DNA of 30,320 nucleotides, from contig NW_003546324.1 of assembly GCF_000090795.2 (NCBI RefSeq), positions 129,808 through 160,127 on the forward strand. The letters run 5' to 3'. The translations under genes and the position numbers were made by a program. A model generated the notes under the pieces. It was not told the origin of the DNA and searched no databases. It was given only the letters and a program-made list of their open reading frames with translations. Positions 1 through 9,144 of the stretch are shown here, piece by piece (position 1 is the first letter of the stretch; each line of letters starts with the position of its first letter). The DNA is from Amphimedon queenslandica (lineage: Eukaryota > Porifera > Demospongiae > Haplosclerida > Niphatidae).

Positions 1-2097
1 ATGTAGAGTTGCGCGATATTACGATATTTAGTCACAATACAATACTTTCACATTATCATTCTAGTAACTATCAATGTAATTCTTATCACAATATTTGCTG
101 CGCATGCCCATAGCATAAATACCCATGTGGTTTTGAGTTAGTCAAATAAGAACAATGGCGGTTACAGAAGATATAGAACTTGTGGGAAAAAACAGGACTA
201 AATCTGCCTTGTGGACTTACTTTGGCCTCATTTTCAAGGAAAGCAAATGTGACACTGATGATAAAATCTGTATTTGTATGATCTGCCTTTTTTTCTGTTT
301 GAGCAAACAGTGGCAAGACACCTAACCTGTTATCTCACCATAAAAACAAGTACCCAAAAGCACACAAGGATCTTAAGCAGCTAATGGCAACTGAAGAAGG
401 GAGGTGACAAGGTACAGTGTTACAGCCTTCCAACCAACCAATGTTGACTGAGGTAATACAGGAGAGCTGCGAGTATGAATGAAATGATAAACAGTGAACT
501 AAATTAATAGCTGCTGTTACCAGATGTCATGCCAAGGATACATTGCCTATTTCTGATGTGGAGAAAAGTGGTTTCCGTAGTATGTTACATGAGTTTGATG
601 GGAGACACACTTTGCCCAGTCCTAGCTAAGTCTTAGCTACTTCTCCAGAGTAGCAATTCTGAATCTATACTCGTCTACGAGAGATATTGTTTAAAAGGAA
701 ATCAGTCAAGGTGCACTTTATTTCCCATCAACAACAGATTTATGGTCAAGTTTTGGTTTAAAGCCATACATAAGTTTCACCATTCACTTCATCGACAATG
801 AATAAATATTACAAAGTAGATGTCTCCAGACAGCATTCATGCTGGAAGATCATACTAATCACAGCATAGCAGACGCACTAGAAGGTGTTCACAAGTCTTG
901 GAATCTGTCGCCTGCCAGACAAGTTTGTCATACCACTGACAGCGGTAGCAATATTGTTTGTGCTGCTCTTAAGCTGGAATGGTGGTTGCTTGCATGTACT
1001 ATAATAGTATTGAGTATTAGCCTATTAATGATTAGTGTAGGCAAGCATTATGTATTGTTATGTAACCGTGTTGTGATTGTTTACTGAAGTATTTATGCAT
1101 TTTCTAATTGGTAGGACTGTCCCACTAGATGGGGTTCAATGAACAAGATTGTTTCAAAGCTTCTTAAAATGGAAGAAACTGTTAGACGAGGTCTCACTTC
1201 AGAAAGTAAGACAGCACACCTAACTCCTACCTGGCAAGATATAGCTGTTTTAAAATTTATAAACAGTTTCCTATCTCAGCTTACATCATTGACAGATACT
1301 TTGTCAGGAGAGAATTACGTTACAATTTCCATTGCCCTTGATGGATGTCCTTAATAAGAGCATACTAAAGAATGACCCTGACAATACGTAGCTCACGGGA
1401 ACTATCAAATCAACTATCAAGAGCAGTCGAGGCTAAAGGCTAAGTATCTAACTGAATCAAGAATAGCAGAAGTAAAGTCACTAATAATCTCTGAGGCTTT
1501 TGATGAACAAGTATGTCTACCAGGTCCAGAACAACAGGCTAAAGAGTGTACTTCATTTTCCTCATCACCACTTAAAAAGCGAAACACTGTAGGCAGCTTT
1601 TTCAAAAATAAGGAACAGCAAAACGAGTGTTGATCCAGAGAGCAAGCACCACTTAAAACCCAAGAAGAACAACTTACTAATGAGTTGCAGAATTATCTAA
1701 GTACTCAGATGTTAGATGCAGAGGAAGAACCACTAATTTAGTGGAAGGCAAATGAGATAAAATATCATATCCTTGCCATGAGGGTAAGAAAGTACTGGTG
1801 TGTGTGCAACCAGCTCAGCTTCAGAGCATTTATTTAGTTCATTGTGTGAAATCATTACCTCTTTGAGAGCTCATTTTAACCCAAGTACAGTTTACATTCT
1901 TGTTTTTTTAGCAATAACCTTTGCCATATACTGCAACTGGAATTGAACGAATCTACTCTATTGATTCTATATTATTGTCACTATACTATTTATTGCTTTC
2001 TTGCTAAAAAGTAGTCAATATTTAGTCATATCTCAATATTTTGAAAGTACTTTATCATGACAAAAAGTCAATAACGCTGCACCCAACCTACATGTAG
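1..2097 (+). mobile_element. Decayed hAT (ZBED-type) DNA transposon, near full length
   Basis: The interval encloses a complete but decayed hAT transposase frame (155-1925) between diverged terminal inverted repeats. The left end (about 5-60, beginning AGAGTTGCGCGATATTACG) matches, imperfectly, the reverse complement of about 2030-2089 (AGGTTGGGTGCAGCG, then a shared ACTTTCA block). The 8-mer ACATGTAG follows the right end at 2090-2097, and the window opens with its last six bases ATGTAG, so it could be the 8-bp target duplication usual for hAT. CTACATGTAG is itself a palindrome, however, and recurs beside the second copy of the left end at 5306, so it may instead belong to the terminus. The left boundary is cut by the window edge. 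Confidence 0.72.
155..1925 (+). pseudogene. hAT transposase pseudogene (BED finger, ZBED4-like)
   Basis: Reading across frameshifts gives every landmark of a ZBED-type hAT transposase in order. There is a BED zinc finger from ATG 155 (KSALWTYFG, then a cysteine pair, then a frameshift into TPNLLSHHKNKYPKAH at 319-360). Next is the segment DTLPISDVEKSGFRSML (about 540-595), then TTDLWSSFGLKPYISFTIHF (about 735-790), where the first catalytic Asp lies in TTDLW. EDHTNHSIADALEGVH and TTDSGSNIV (845-960) carry the second Asp. The middle block HLTPTWQDIAVL is at 1218-1253. The C-terminal dimerisation region is present as ELQNYLSTQ (about 1685) and SASEHLFSS (about 1824), ending in ILVFLAIT near 1920. 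At least six stops or frameshifts interrupt it, and about 100 bp of unrelated sequence seems inserted after 995. The gene is dead; the family call is firm. Confidence 0.88.
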
Positions 2098-3507
2098 AAG
2101 TGTTAAATAGTCAAAAGTGCTAAAAATAGAATAGTACATATAGCTATACCTTTAGATCTTTCTTGGAATTTAGCTTAAACAATGCCATCTCTCACATTAC
2201 CTTCTACTTGTGTACCAATGGTCTATATTAATATAATATTAGTTAATGGTTTAGGCATAGCCAAAGCCAGAACCAATGTTAAATTCGTGAGTGGCAGCTG
2301 CTTGTGTTTCAGGTTCAGGGCTCATATGAGTCATATCTACAGTTTCATCATCATGGTGTGAGTAGTGACAGACAGCAGCTGTAACTGACTCCTTTTCCTA
2401 TAGCACACAGAATATAAAAGTTGCCATGCTGACGGTTTATAGTCTTTTACCATTATTTGTTCTTTTTTCTCATGCGCTTCTTCTAGGTCTGATGTAGAGT
2501 TCAGTCACAATCATCATGGTGATGCCTCTTTAAAATAGTCAGGATTGCACTCCCCTTTAGCTTCCTTTTCATTTTAATTCCAAATCCCTTGACAAGTTTA
2601 AATTCTTTAAAGCAATCTGGACTGAAATGATTGCAGCACAAGACACTGAGCCATTAGTCCACTCCATTTGTCACTTGTTTACTTGCAACCTACTTTTTCT
2701 TAAACAAATGTCTATAGGAAAATAGTAAATGCTGATGCCCGCAACATTAGTAGTATTGCTACAGCTGCAAGTTACACAGCAATTGGCATTGCATTCTCTC
2801 AACTCTCTGCTTGCACACTACTGCATGTGTTCCTTGTATGACATCACAAGAAGCCACACACGTGGCAGAAGCTGGAAGGAAAAATGCATACTTTGCAAGC
2901 TCATATCTCAGTGAATAATTTTTTTTGGATTACCATTAGGTACACATCATTTTTATGGTTAGAAGATTGTATTGTGCCAATAAAAATGCTTTAAAAATTA
3001 TGCACTTACACTTAAAGGCATTCACAACTTAATTTATTGTTGTGTAAGAAGCATAGACTTAATGAGCACGACCTTAAATACACCTACATTAAAGTGATGA
3101 AGCAATACTAACTACAACTAAGTTTTATGACTTACTGCCTTAAAACATTGACTGTAGTACAACATTAGGCCAATTATTTATTGGATAAGTGGAAATGGGT
3201 ACTTCAGCATGATGGCAACACCAAAACTCATATTTGCAGTGTGATTAGTGCAAGGTGTTCTTGTTTCTGTAGCTGCTTCAAGAAATGAAAGGAATGTGGG
3301 TGATTTTTTTTTCTAGTTCCTGATATAAGATATTCCAATGAAACATTTCAATATCACTTATTTTAGAAATGCATAAGATGGAAGAAATCTTTACAAGGCA
3401 GCTTTTTAATTTCTGTTCTTAACTTGTATAAACACGTGGTAAATTGTCATAACAACAATCAATTTGTTTCCATGGTATTTAATTCAACTTCTTTATTAGT
3501 TTTTATC
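2098..3507. other. Unassigned AT-rich interval
   Basis: There are no long open frames with recognisable motifs, no inverted-repeat pair and no RNA gene that I can see. The short open frames at 2729-2914 and 3424 onward (its 5' part) are of chance length and have no recognisable content. Confidence 0.5.
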
Positions 3508-3795
3508 ACCACAAATATTAGCAGCCGGGAATATAACCCGACCTACGGTATTCATGGGACTGTGAACTATGGTATAAAGTTTGTCAACAGTCAATCTGGG
3601 GATCACACCCAAACCATAAGGAGCACTTGGTGGGCAATTAAGCGATCTTTTCCTCAATCAGGCACTGTTATGAAGATGTAAGACTCTTATTTTGCTTAGT
3701 ACATCTTTCGGAAGCACTACCTGGAACAGGCTGATGATCACTTCCTCACATTCTTAAAGAAGGCAAGGGAGGTATATCAGCCATCACTGAGGTAA
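3508..3795 (+). pseudogene. Merlin (IS1016/ISXO2-like) transposase C-terminal remnant
   Basis: One continuous frame reads VNYGIKFVNSQSGDHTQTI, then STWWAIKRSFPQSGTVMKM, then DSYFA-YIFRKHYLEQADDH. This is the characteristic VNHS..FVdp.tGaHTQtIEstWr..K...p..GT...l.sYlaEf.wRr block at the C-terminal end of the IS1016-like DDE domain used by Merlin transposons. Two in-frame stops (TAA 3679, TAG 3697) interrupt it; the second sits where the family has Glu (GAG to TAG fits). The catalytic Glu of HTQTIES is Arg here (HTQTIRS). A 22-bp GT...AG stretch between the stops looks like a tiny intron, but the frame continues through it in register with the family, so nonsense decay is the better reading. 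The N-terminal catalytic half is not found upstream. Confidence 0.78.
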
Positions 3796-3951
3796 AGTCT
3801 CCTTTCACCCTTTCTCTTCTCAGCTCTTGAACCAGTTCTTTTTAGAACTAATTCCTTTTTCGCCAGTTCTTTTTACAACTATTTGGTTCATTTCAAAACC
3901 ATTTTTAATAAATATTATACAAATTTTCATGCAACGCACAAAACTCAAGTA

Positions 3952-4113
3952 GGCTGTGAGGGTTTATGGTTTAGGTTTTGATGTTTCTATTAGGGTATTG
4001 TTAGAGTTTTGCATCGGTGGTTGTGTGGGGATTGGGCAAATCACCCCCCATACAACCACCGACACAAAACCCTAATAAACACATCAAAACCTAAATCCTA
4101 AACCCTCACAGCC
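3952..4113. repeat. 162-bp hairpin MITE
   Basis: The two halves are inverted copies of each other over most of their length. The left arm starts GGCTGTGAGGGTTTA and runs through GGTTTAGGTTTTGATG to CGGTGGTTGTGTGGGG. The right arm runs from CCCCCCATACAACCACCG through CATCAAAACCT to AACCCTCACAGCC. The second (half) copy at 5414-5480 ends at the same CTCACAGCC, which fixes the right terminus. TA lies just before the left end and just after the end of the half copy, so a TA-type (Tc1/mariner-like) duplication is possible but not shown. It contains telomere-like CCCTAA words but no tandem array. Confidence 0.75.
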
Positions 4114-4445
4114 ATGAATCGCAGTTGCCTTACCAATATTTTGAAGATCAGTAGCCACGTTTATTAAATTTAGCTATTGCATCATTAATTTAAGTTATCA
4201 TGTTACAAAGAGATTGAATTACTGCACACTTGTTTACACATACACAAAGAATTAACTGAAAATGGAGGAAATTAACATTATTGGAAATAAATTTATTGCT
4301 GGAAATGAACGCCGTATGAAATTTGGGCATCAATACACAATTACTCAACTAAATTGGTCACACCAACTATAAATATAAAGTAGATACAGCAAAATTTTTC
4401 ACGCGCAAAATAAATTTTTGTCTTTACCCCACCAATTTTTCAAGG
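4114..4445. other. Unassigned AT-rich spacer
   Basis: Low-complexity AT-rich sequence between the hairpin MITE and the gypsy remnant. I recognise no feature in it. Confidence 0.5.
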
Positions 4446-4967
4446 CCAGCGACACCACTGCTTCTTCAAGCGAGTTGTTTTTAGGACGACTATTAAGGAC
4501 AATTTTTGAATTGCTAAGGCAAAATCAGAGGGCTGCAAGTCAAGCAAAAAATAGATCCATGACAAAAGGAAGTTAGTAGTGCAATGGCTAATTGGAGACA
4601 TAGTCAAAATCAGAGTGTACAGGGGAAGGGTCTGCAGAAACAGGAGAAAGGAGTAGTTAAACAGATGATAGGGCCACAAATGGTGAAAGTTAGTTTGCTA
4701 AACAGAGGAGTAGTTATACGCCATTTGGATCAAATTATTCATAGTCATAGTGAAAGGAGTGATACAATGGAGACAGAGTTTAAAGATTGTAGCATAAAGC
4801 CACAACAGAAAGAAACAAATGTAGCTGAGACAGAAACTTTAGATGACCAGAATGAGGAAACCACAGAGCCAGAAGGAGCATCAGTTAACCCACCTAGTAG
4901 TTCTAGTAGGCGTTACTTAACTCAAATTTGTAGGTCCGCTAATCACACTGGATTCATATCTTACTAG
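4446..4967 (+). pseudogene. Ty3/gypsy integrase C-terminus (GPY/F module) remnant
   Basis: Upstream, in one frame, SSSELFLGRLLRTIFELLRQ (about 4459-4520) matches the conserved gypsy integrase segment 'sPAELlfGRrlRTrldLL'. After a stop at about 4573 the reading resumes at 4584 with VVKQMIGPQMVKVSLLNRG followed by IRHLDQI, which is the GPY/F module ('W..G.V....GP.sY.V.l.dG...rRHvDqlr') that closes gypsy integrases. An acidic and Ser/Pro-rich tail follows and ends in SSSRRYLTQICR, like the 'pR.S.R.r.pP.r' tail of these polyproteins. A purine-rich stretch and an LTR come directly after it. The 5' part of pol is absent here, so this is a 3' fragment of an element unrelated to the gypsy at 16928. 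Confidence 0.8.
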
Positions 4968-4992
4968 GAAGATTTCCAGGTTTAGGAAGGAG

Positions 4993-5167
4993 TGTGGTGT
5001 ATGAACACTCTGAGTATTATGCTGTATATGTAATTATGATATTGTTTACATTCCAATGTGTACTAATTAGCTTCCTGTCATGTGTGTATATAAACTTTCA
5101 TGTTGCTTAGTCGTCTGTTGAATTGATTAGAGTTGCTTTCTTATTTTGAACAAACAAAAACACTACA
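4993..5167 (+). repeat. 3' LTR of the gypsy remnant
   Basis: It starts TGTGGTG directly after a purine-rich tract (about 4981-4992, a candidate polypurine tract) and ends CACTACA, whose reverse complement TGTAGTG matches the start at 6 of 7 positions, with the 5'-TG...CA-3' rule. A TATA box lies at 5087-5094. The length (175 bp) is short but within the gypsy range. No matching 5' LTR is in the window. Confidence 0.62.
5087..5094 (+). promoter_or_regulatory. TATA box in the LTR
   Basis: TATATAAA lies 95 bp into the LTR, as expected for the U3 promoter of an LTR retrotransposon. Transcription would start some 25-30 bp downstream, which would define the U3/R boundary. Confidence 0.5.
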
Positions 5168-5305
5168 TTATCCACATCTGAGTCTCTGAAAACTACAGAG
5201 TCTAGTTCTTCTGAAGCCAAATTAGCTGATAGAAATTAGTCACAAGATAACAGGTCACACTGTATTCCAACATCAATGCATGTGATACTTCATGTTTGTC
5301 AACCT

Positions 5306-5419
5306 ACATGTAGAGTTGTGCGATATTACGATATTTAGTCACAATACAATACTTTCACATTATCATTCTAGTAACTATCAATGTAATTCTTATCACAATA
5401 TTTGCTGCGCATGCCCATA
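5306..5419 (+). repeat. Second copy of the hAT left end
   Basis: From ATGTAGAG at 5308 it repeats window positions 1-112 almost base for base (a C/T change at position 12 is the only difference I saw). It then stops at CCCATA, where the sequence switches to the right arm of the hairpin MITE. This is much closer identity than the hAT coding region's decay would predict for an independent old insertion. Confidence 0.88.
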
Positions 5420-5480
5420 CAACCACCGACACAAAACCCTAATAAACACATCAAAAAATAAATCCTAAACCCTCACAGCC
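5414..5480 (+). repeat. Right arm of the hairpin MITE (partial copy)
   Basis: It matches 4047-4113 with a small change (AAAATAAATCC against AACCTAAATCC) and ends at the same CTCACAGCC. The left arm is missing. It is joined to the hAT end through CCCATA, which is present at the same point of both parents (107-112 and 4047-4052). Confidence 0.85.
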
Positions 5481-6437
5481 TACGAAGCATTCTCGGGTGT
5501 AGAGTTATGGGGTTAGGGTTTAGTGTTTAGTTTTTTAGGTGCTTGCAAGCAAATGACATTCCTCCAATTGCTGCTGCAATATTTATCTTTCTTTTTTTAC
5601 AGTTTTCACGTTATTCCCTTTCAAATAATATTTGTAATTAAATTCATTCATAACATTAAAATGGGAGGTGCCCCAGTCTCAGCCTCACCCCCTCCATACA
5701 AGGCTCGCCTTATATAGCTTCCTGTTAGCTCAGGCTATGTGGGGCATCCATCTATGATGTCATTGGTGACATCATAGCCTTAAAATGGCCAATCTACTTG
5801 GGGCCGGTAAAGTGTAATTGACCCGATAACTTTGCTAACAGGCTTGGTAGTGATGCAAAAGTCCAGAATTGGAGTAATTTTTTTCTGAACCCAGCATGAG
5901 GGTGGTGCTCAAGCCCTCCTCAGCCCCTGCTGGATACGCCCCTGGAAAAGCATAGCAGCTCATTTCCCCAGTATAGCGGAAAGGCTGCAAAAGTTGTGGC
6001 AGCCATTTTGAAGGGATGCGAATCCTACTTGGTAACGCTATCACATTACTAATTACTTTTATTACAAGTCATAATCAGCTTCATCTGAAGCTATAAAGTA
6101 CAAAACAAGTTTATTATACCTTGTTATTGTCACCCTCCATTTTTTGCAAGGGTCAGGCCCCCGCCAGACTACTCTTTGACATCCTATTTTAGCCTGCTGT
6201 TCTATAATTCATTCTCATTTAATAGAGTTAGCCCAAAGTTACAAGTATAAAAGGTGTGCACTCTTGACAATGCAAGAAAAGCTTCTTCAGACAAAGCTGG
6301 TGGCTTTAAATCTTTTTTGTTTTTTGGTGGCCTTTTTGCAAAAGGTTGTTGTGTAATGTGAACTTATAATCTTCAGCTGGTTTATCGTAGATCAGTGCAT
6401 GGTATATGCAGCAACAAAATCAAGAACATTTATCCCT
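5481..6437. other. Unassigned interval with TE-like words
   Basis: No coding sequence recognised. On the minus strand at 5945-5900 it reads CAGGGGCGTATCCAGCAGGG, which resembles the termini of common invertebrate MITEs, but I found no partner end. A perfect 11-bp inverted repeat lies at 5752-5777. The open frames at 5523-5717 and 5835-6044 are uninformative. Confidence 0.4.
5752..5777. repeat. Perfect 11-bp inverted repeat with CRE-like arms
   Basis: CTATGATGTCA, a 4-base loop TTGG, then TGACATCATAG. Each arm holds TGACATCA, close to the CRE/AP-1 word TGACGTCA. It could be the core of a small inverted-repeat element or chance; there is no gene nearby to regulate. Confidence 0.55.
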
Positions 6438-6718
6438 CAGGCTCGTAGCCAGGGGCAGTTCGGACGAACCCCTGTTGTAGCAGCAAGAAAGTTTTAGATT
6501 AGCTCCTATCATGAGGAACAGCACTGCAAAAGCATGATTAGCATTTTGACAGCAGCAAGAAGCATACATAGCCATTTTAGCTGAGTCAGCACATGGTTGA
6601 GATGCATAAATTGATACCACACCTACCAACCACATCCCTTTTGGCCAAAATTTTTGCAGTGCACTCTGCGCACAGCCATTTCCAGACCCTCTCTTTTCAG
6701 TTCCTGGCTACATCCCTG
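6438..6718. repeat. MITE with GTAGCCAGG terminal inverted repeats
   Basis: The left end CAGGCTCGTAGCCAGGGG is matched in inverted orientation by CCTGGCTACATCCCTG at the right end (reverse complement CAGGGATGTAGCCAGG, 13 of 16). TCCCT lies immediately outside both ends and could be a short target duplication. The interior has no coding sequence; the open frames over it (6420-6635, 6593-6814) are incidental. Confidence 0.55.
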
Positions 6719-7257
6719 TCCCTACCAGTAGCTGTTACTGTAAAATTTAATTACTACACTGGCCCTACTCTTCCAGATTGTACAGTACTGATAACTTTAT
6801 TGCATCTGTCATAGTCATCATCTGGATACCCTAATTGTTCTTGCCTTTAATTACCTCTGAAACTAGTTGGAGATGTTACAATTATACATTGTGAATGTGT
6901 CATATTTTCTTGATAATGTGTATTCACTTAACTATCCCAATGGTGTTAAAGCAGTGATAATGGTGTTTGAAAAAAGAATACCATTTCCTGTTGTTTATGT
7001 CAGTGTTCACCTGAAATGAGTTGATCATATTTATTGTAGAAGTTAACTTGGAATTACTTAGTCATTACAAAGTCACAAGAACATATTAGAAGCACTCAGA
7101 CTCACAGGATTTTAATTAAGTGATAGTCACTAAGCAAAGTGAGTATAACTTGTGTCGATTTCAGTTCTCACTAATCTACATATTGAATTTTTATTAACAC
7201 TGCTTACAATTTATAGATATCATAATTATTTTGTCTAATCTCTTATAATGTTTTTAG
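6719..7257. other. Unassigned AT-rich interval
   Basis: No coding, RNA or repeat structure recognised. Confidence 0.5.
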
Positions 7258-7661
7258 ATCATTGTGGTGAACTGCAAGCACCAGCATTTGTGAAGTACAG
7301 ATTTGACAGAGCAGAGCATGCAAACGACATTTGGAGCCATGGCAACTCATTTAAGAAGAAAGGTCCTATAGTGGTACTAAAGCTAGCAATCTTTTTCTCA
7401 TAAAGAAGGGTCTTAAAAATAATCCACCAGTGAAGGTACTTCAGCAAGATAATAATTTCAAGGGAGGTGTACTTGCTGTGTTTACTTTATGGGATCTGCT
7501 GCAAGCAATGATTATAGAAGCCTGAACTCAGTACCAAATCCAGAAGTTATGCAAATTTTTAAAAATAATGAAGCTAATAAAGGCAAAAAATTGATACAAT
7601 CTGTTGAGACTGCTCCGAAACCATTGTGCAACTTGGAATGAAACAGCACTGATGATGACTG
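7258..7661 (+). pseudogene. Possible decayed coding segment, family unknown
   Basis: After a good splice-acceptor-like tract (TTATAATGTTTTTAG, ending at 7257) a frame reads CGELQAPAFVKYRFDRAEH and continues with a Gly-Asn-Ser and Lys-rich stretch until about 7399. A second frame (about 7467-7641) reads GSAASNDYRSLNSVPNPEV and stays open for nearly 60 codons. Composition and register look like old coding sequence, perhaps the N-terminal part of a transposase, but I cannot name the family. It may be chance. Confidence 0.25.
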
Positions 7662-7726
7662 CTATTATCAGTGTGGATCCTAAATTTAATCTTGGACTAT
7701 TTCATGTACCGTATTTCCTCCAAAAC

Positions 7727-7812
7727 ACCCCATGATTACTATTATTTTCAGGAAAGATAATATTTGGTTATTATTTGAGGGTGGGTACTATTTGAGGGTA
7801 GGTACTAATAAT
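7727..7812. repeat. Fragment of an interspersed repeat (CCGTATTTCCTC end)
   Basis: CCGTATTTCCTC followed by GGTTATTATTTGAGGGTGGG and a second TACTATTTGAGGGTAGG resembles the end of a widespread invertebrate non-autonomous transposon. No inverted partner was found within the window, so it is either a truncated copy or a chance resemblance. Confidence 0.3.
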
Positions 7813-9144
7813 TTTGTTCTTAATAAATGAAACAAAATAACTAAATATTCATGAGCAGTTTTTGAATCTGGCACTGTTTATTTGTTATTGCATGGTGTTC
7901 TTAGAGGCCAATATAATAAAACAGTTTGGACACCTGCAATCGGAGAGGAGCTTACTCTATTTCCTGAGGCAGGCAATGACCATAATAAGTATGCTTTGCT
8001 ATTATGAAAGCAGACTGAATAGTTATAAATGATTCTAGCAAACTATCAAAGACAGTTTCCTTGTTTTTGAAGCAAGCTGGAGCTTCCATGTCCTGTGAAA
8101 TCACAGGAAAAAAAGGTGTTGGCCTAAAAGTTACATGTCAAGGTATCAAAAAAATTTTTTGCCGCTTTAGTGGACAGTGAGGATGCTCCTTCTCCTGTTC
8201 CTTCTCAATCCCTTCCTACTTCACCCCATCATCCTCCTTGTTGCCGTCATCTATCTACTTGGTTGGGATCATTTGTCACATCATAAAGACTGGGACAGTC
8301 TTTTCTGGAGGGCGTGCCATGTAATGACTTGTATAAACATTAACTCTCAGTGACTATTACACTTCTGTATTACTTTATTACTGTGTGTATATGTATGTGG
8401 GTGAGTGCAAATGCTCAGTGTGAAAGATTTAGAGCACCTGTTTGTTATTGTTATTGTTTTGATTTTGTGATTTTAACTCTCTTCTCCATTACTATTTTGA
8501 ATTTTACAACCTGCGGGCATAGCCCCCAGGTCGTTCTATAATTGATTGCACCAACGTGCGATATATATATATAGTTGTATGTCAACACTTACATTTCTTC
8601 TATACACGTTGTATTGGAAAAATAACAAGCCTTAGCAACCACCCACCCATGCTACGTAAGTGGGTGTGGCTACGGCAAACAAAAGGGCGGTTTACACATG
8701 GGACAAAGTTACGAGTTTTGTAACAGCAAAAAAAAACAGAGATACTGTCTAAAGTCTTTTCTTGAAGAAATAGAAGGTAGGGAGAACCTTCTTAAGTCTT
8801 AATAAGGACCCAGCTGTACATGCAAGGTGGTGAAAACAATTATAGGAATATTTTTACACTGTTACGCTTGTTTGTAATAATTTGGTCAACCATCTTACAC
8901 TAGATCTGCTTTATGTGGCATCACTTTTTACAAAACAAGTACACTACTTTTTTCTATTTTAACCGTGTCCCTACTCTCTGAAACATACTTCATGTCATTA
9001 TCATTCCTCATTCTCAAACCACATATTTCTGATTTTATGTGGAACAAATTTGTAAATAATTTTACTGCAACTTATCCATGCACTTACCATCTGAAAATGT
9101 CCATACCAGACTTGCTACTCCCAACCACACAGTTTCAATTTACT
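7813..9144. other. Unassigned interval; may include the 3' UTR of the LINE to its right
   Basis: No coding sequence recognised; 8350-8541 and 8965-9156 are open but uninformative. A short AT run lies at 8563-8575. The minus-strand LINE that begins at 9145 should have its 3' UTR somewhere in the right part of this interval, but I see no clear poly(A) or tail repeat to mark its end. Confidence 0.4.

Noticed and set aside
3678..3699. A 22-bp GT..AG intron in the Merlin remnant
   Set aside because: Too short for splicing, and the in-frame translation through it fits the transposase family apart from two stops.
4020..5525. Interstitial telomere array (CCCTAA/TTAGGG words)
   Set aside because: The words are scattered and irregular, and are explained as parts of the hairpin MITE and its half copy; there is no tandem array.
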